Positions 53,669 to 54,704 of a stretch of 54,704 nt of DNA are shown one piece after another; within the stretch, counting starts at the first letter, position 1; each line of letters begins with the position of its first letter. Location: positions 1-54,704 of the forward strand of contig NZ_BHYK01000027.1 of the NCBI RefSeq assembly GCF_003865095.1, given 5' to 3'. Position numbers and translations under genes: made by a program. The stretch comes from Clostridium tagluense. GTDB taxonomy: Bacteria; Bacillota; Clostridia; Clostridiales; Clostridiaceae. The notes under the pieces are model-generated. The model searched no databases. It was given only the letters and a program-made list of their open reading frames with translations, and was not told the DNA's origin.

Positions 53669-54107
53669 TACTCAAAAAAATAATTTATTTTATGTTTGTT
53701 CACTCATAGAGTTTATAGGAAGAAAGACGAGTAATAGAAGAGCAACTATTGTAAAAATACTTGGTAAGAAGGAGTTAGATAGGCAATTAGAACTTGCTGA
53801 TGTTAATCATTCTTTATCATTTGAACAAGTATCAGATGAGATAATAGAGTATTTTAATATTCAAGAAGGTCATTTTGATTCAGTAGGGTTATGTAAATAT
53901 AATGTACCAAGTTTCCAAGCAATAGGCAAAGAATATCAAAGGTTAATAATAGATGTAAGTTCAGAACAAGATAATATAGTAGAGGTACTATATGCAGTAT
54001 TTCAATCATTTATTAGTGATGAGATTTCAGATTTTAATTCATCAGTATATTATAGTAATCCAGAATACTTAAAGTATTCTTATTTAGAAGGAAAACTATT
54101 GGCATAA
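53661..54107 (+). CDS. Partner of the DUF3990 protein (candidate antitoxin)
   Basis: 148 residues. The N-terminal 65 residues (NLFYVCSLIEFIGRKTSNRR, ILGKKELDRQLELADVNHSL) are helical and look like the DUF3791-type or Fic-antitoxin-like proteins often found beside DUF3990 genes; the rest (SFQAIGKEYQRLIIDVSSEQ) is mixed alpha/beta. The gene starts 8 bases inside the DUF3990 gene with GAGGGGTGAAGTTATAA as ribosome site, so the two are translated together. No DNA-binding motif is obvious. Its role as antitoxin is inference from the arrangement. Confidence 0.65.
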   Translation: MNDTQKNNLFYVCSLIEFIGRKTSNRRATIVKILGKKELDRQLELADVNHSLSFEQVSDEIIEYFNIQEGHFDSVGLCKYNVPSFQAIGKEYQRLIIDVSSEQDNIVEVLYAVFQSFISDEISDFNSSVYYSNPEYLKYSYLEGKLLA

Positions 54108-54174
54108 AATTAACAATTGAGTTGAACCTCGCACACTTGTGACTTCAGGCGTGAGTTAGTGGTTCTTTACGATA
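54108..54174. other. Short spacer with a long-range pairing
   Basis: GAACC and GGTTC bracket about 30 bases (54124-54165), possibly a weak hairpin after the DUF3990 pair. There is no gene. Confidence 0.3.
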
Positions 54175-54330
54175 GTAAAAGCATCTTTAGAATTTGCAAA
54201 AAAATATAACAGTAAGCCATGACTAATACATGAGAGTATAGTTATGGCTTTTTATGATGTGTTATATTAATTTTTATAATATATTAGTATAATATAATAA
54301 AATGCCACTTGTCACGTGGCTGGAAATAAG
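54175..54330. repeat. Segmental duplication A, copy 2
   Basis: It aligns with 46739-46894 at a constant offset of 7436 with only a few substitutions. It carries the upstream region of the sigma-54 activator but is followed by unrelated sequence. Confidence 0.93.
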
Positions 54331-54535
54331 AGTGCTAAGGGTGCAAGGAATATGGTGTAGATTTCATGGATGGGATATCCCTTTTGAATTGACTTATAAC
54401 GATGAAGAGTTTGAAATAAAAGATCCAATTAGAAGTATGAAGCTTTTTAATAATGCAGTTAGATATAAATGCAATATTGACGAAAAAGAAATTGAGTTAT
54501 TTAATGAAGGTGAAGAATGGTGGATTCTAGTATAG
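54331..54535 (+). pseudogene. Chimeric fragment: activator start fused to an unknown gene tail
   Basis: After a 9-base insertion the sequence jumps, at the shared TGCAAGGA, to 33 bases identical to 47020-47052 inside the activator gene. It then switches at 54375 to an unrelated open stretch reading IPFELTYNDEEFEIKDPIRS and ending EGEEWWILV. A TTG/ATG start for the whole lacks a ribosome site. It appears to be a fused relic rather than a gene. Confidence 0.65.
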
Positions 54536-54704
54536 AACGGAACATAATAAAAAAGACAAATATTAAAGGGGTATAACATATGGTTAGATCAATTATGAAA
54601 GACATATTCTTTCTAAATCAAAAATCAGAACTTGCTACAAAAGCAGATGCTCAGGTGATACAGGATTTGCTTGATACGCTTAAAGCAAATAAAGAAGGCT
54701 GTGT
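54531..54704. repeat. Segmental duplication B, copy 2 (def gene and leader)
   Basis: Matches 52215-52388 at a constant offset of 2316 up to the window edge; the only difference I find is A/C at 52260/54576. Confidence 0.93.
54580..54704 (+). CDS. def: Peptide deformylase, second copy (runs off the right edge)
   Basis: The first 41 codons and start of the 42nd are identical to the deformylase at 52264, including KSELATKADAQVIQDLLDTL and GCV at the edge. The ribosome site AAAGGGGTATAAC is retained, so this copy may be expressed. Whether it is complete cannot be seen. Confidence 0.88.
   Translation, partial: MVRSIMKDIFFLNQKSELATKADAQVIQDLLDTLKANKEGC

Noticed and set aside
1-54704. tRNA, rRNA or CRISPR arrays
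   Set aside because: No cloverleaf with CCA-type acceptor, no rRNA-like stretch and no regularly spaced direct repeats were noticed on either strand by eye.

Overview
The window is AT-rich, its coding density is moderate, and it carries AGGAGG-type ribosome sites, TTG/GTG starts and many T-tailed hairpin terminators. Gene content fits an anaerobic, fermentative Clostridium (sensu stricto type): a B12-independent glycyl-radical glycerol dehydratase with its activase and 1,3-propanediol dehydrogenase, an acetoin/2,3-butanediol-type dehydrogenase behind a sigma-54 promoter, 4Fe-4S aldo/keto reductase, DUF4317 and the short clostridial peptide deformylase. Species cannot be fixed from the sequence alone.

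Layout. 1-6.3 kb: a 5'-truncated ABC-F ATPase, an Rpn-type nuclease, an NlpC/P60 cell-wall hydrolase, a beta-propeller protein and a secreted Lys/Val-rich protein. 6.5-11.2 kb: a foreign-looking SelO AMPylase, a 4Fe-4S aldo/keto reductase, a small membrane protein, a structured leader and a TatD nuclease. 11.3-14.1 kb: a lysine riboswitch and terminator in front of a three-gene polar amino acid ABC transporter, which makes lysine the likely substrate. 14.4-20.4 kb: a decay zone containing a truncated metallo-beta-lactamase, an intact OYE reductase, a broken CarF/TMEM189-like desaturase, several other remnants, an intact XRE regulator with a CarH-like B12-binding module, and a GGDEF-EAL gene collapsed by deletion next to a chemotaxis receptor.

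22-31 kb: two oleate hydratase paralogues with matching upstream DNA flank an acetoacetate-decarboxylase-family gene and an SDR; a complete IS3-family element sits between the SDR and the second hydratase. 31.5-38.8 kb: two GreA/Rnk-like proteins, then a PocR/AraC regulator, dhaT, dhaB1 and dhaB2, a complete reductive glycerol branch (glycerol to 3-HPA to 1,3-propanediol). 39-46.5 kb: a double TerD protein, an L,D-transpeptidase with palindromic operator-like sites, IS and DJ-1 remnants, a class II photolyase, and a fructokinase/membrane-protein pair.

46.7-50.3 kb: an AcoR-like sigma-54 activator, a paired-dyad candidate enhancer, a textbook -24/-12 promoter and 2,3-butanediol dehydrogenase, forming a self-contained regulatory circuit. 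50.7-54.7 kb: DUF4317, peptide deformylase, a DUF3990 (ADP-ribosyltransferase-like) toxin candidate overlapping a small partner gene, then a rearranged segment in which the activator's upstream DNA and the deformylase gene are both duplicated. The window ends inside the second deformylase copy.

The most notable points are the XRE-B12 photoreceptor-like regulator close to a decayed CarF-like gene, the sigma-54/enhancer/butanediol circuit, the DUF3990 pair and the chimeric duplication at the right edge.
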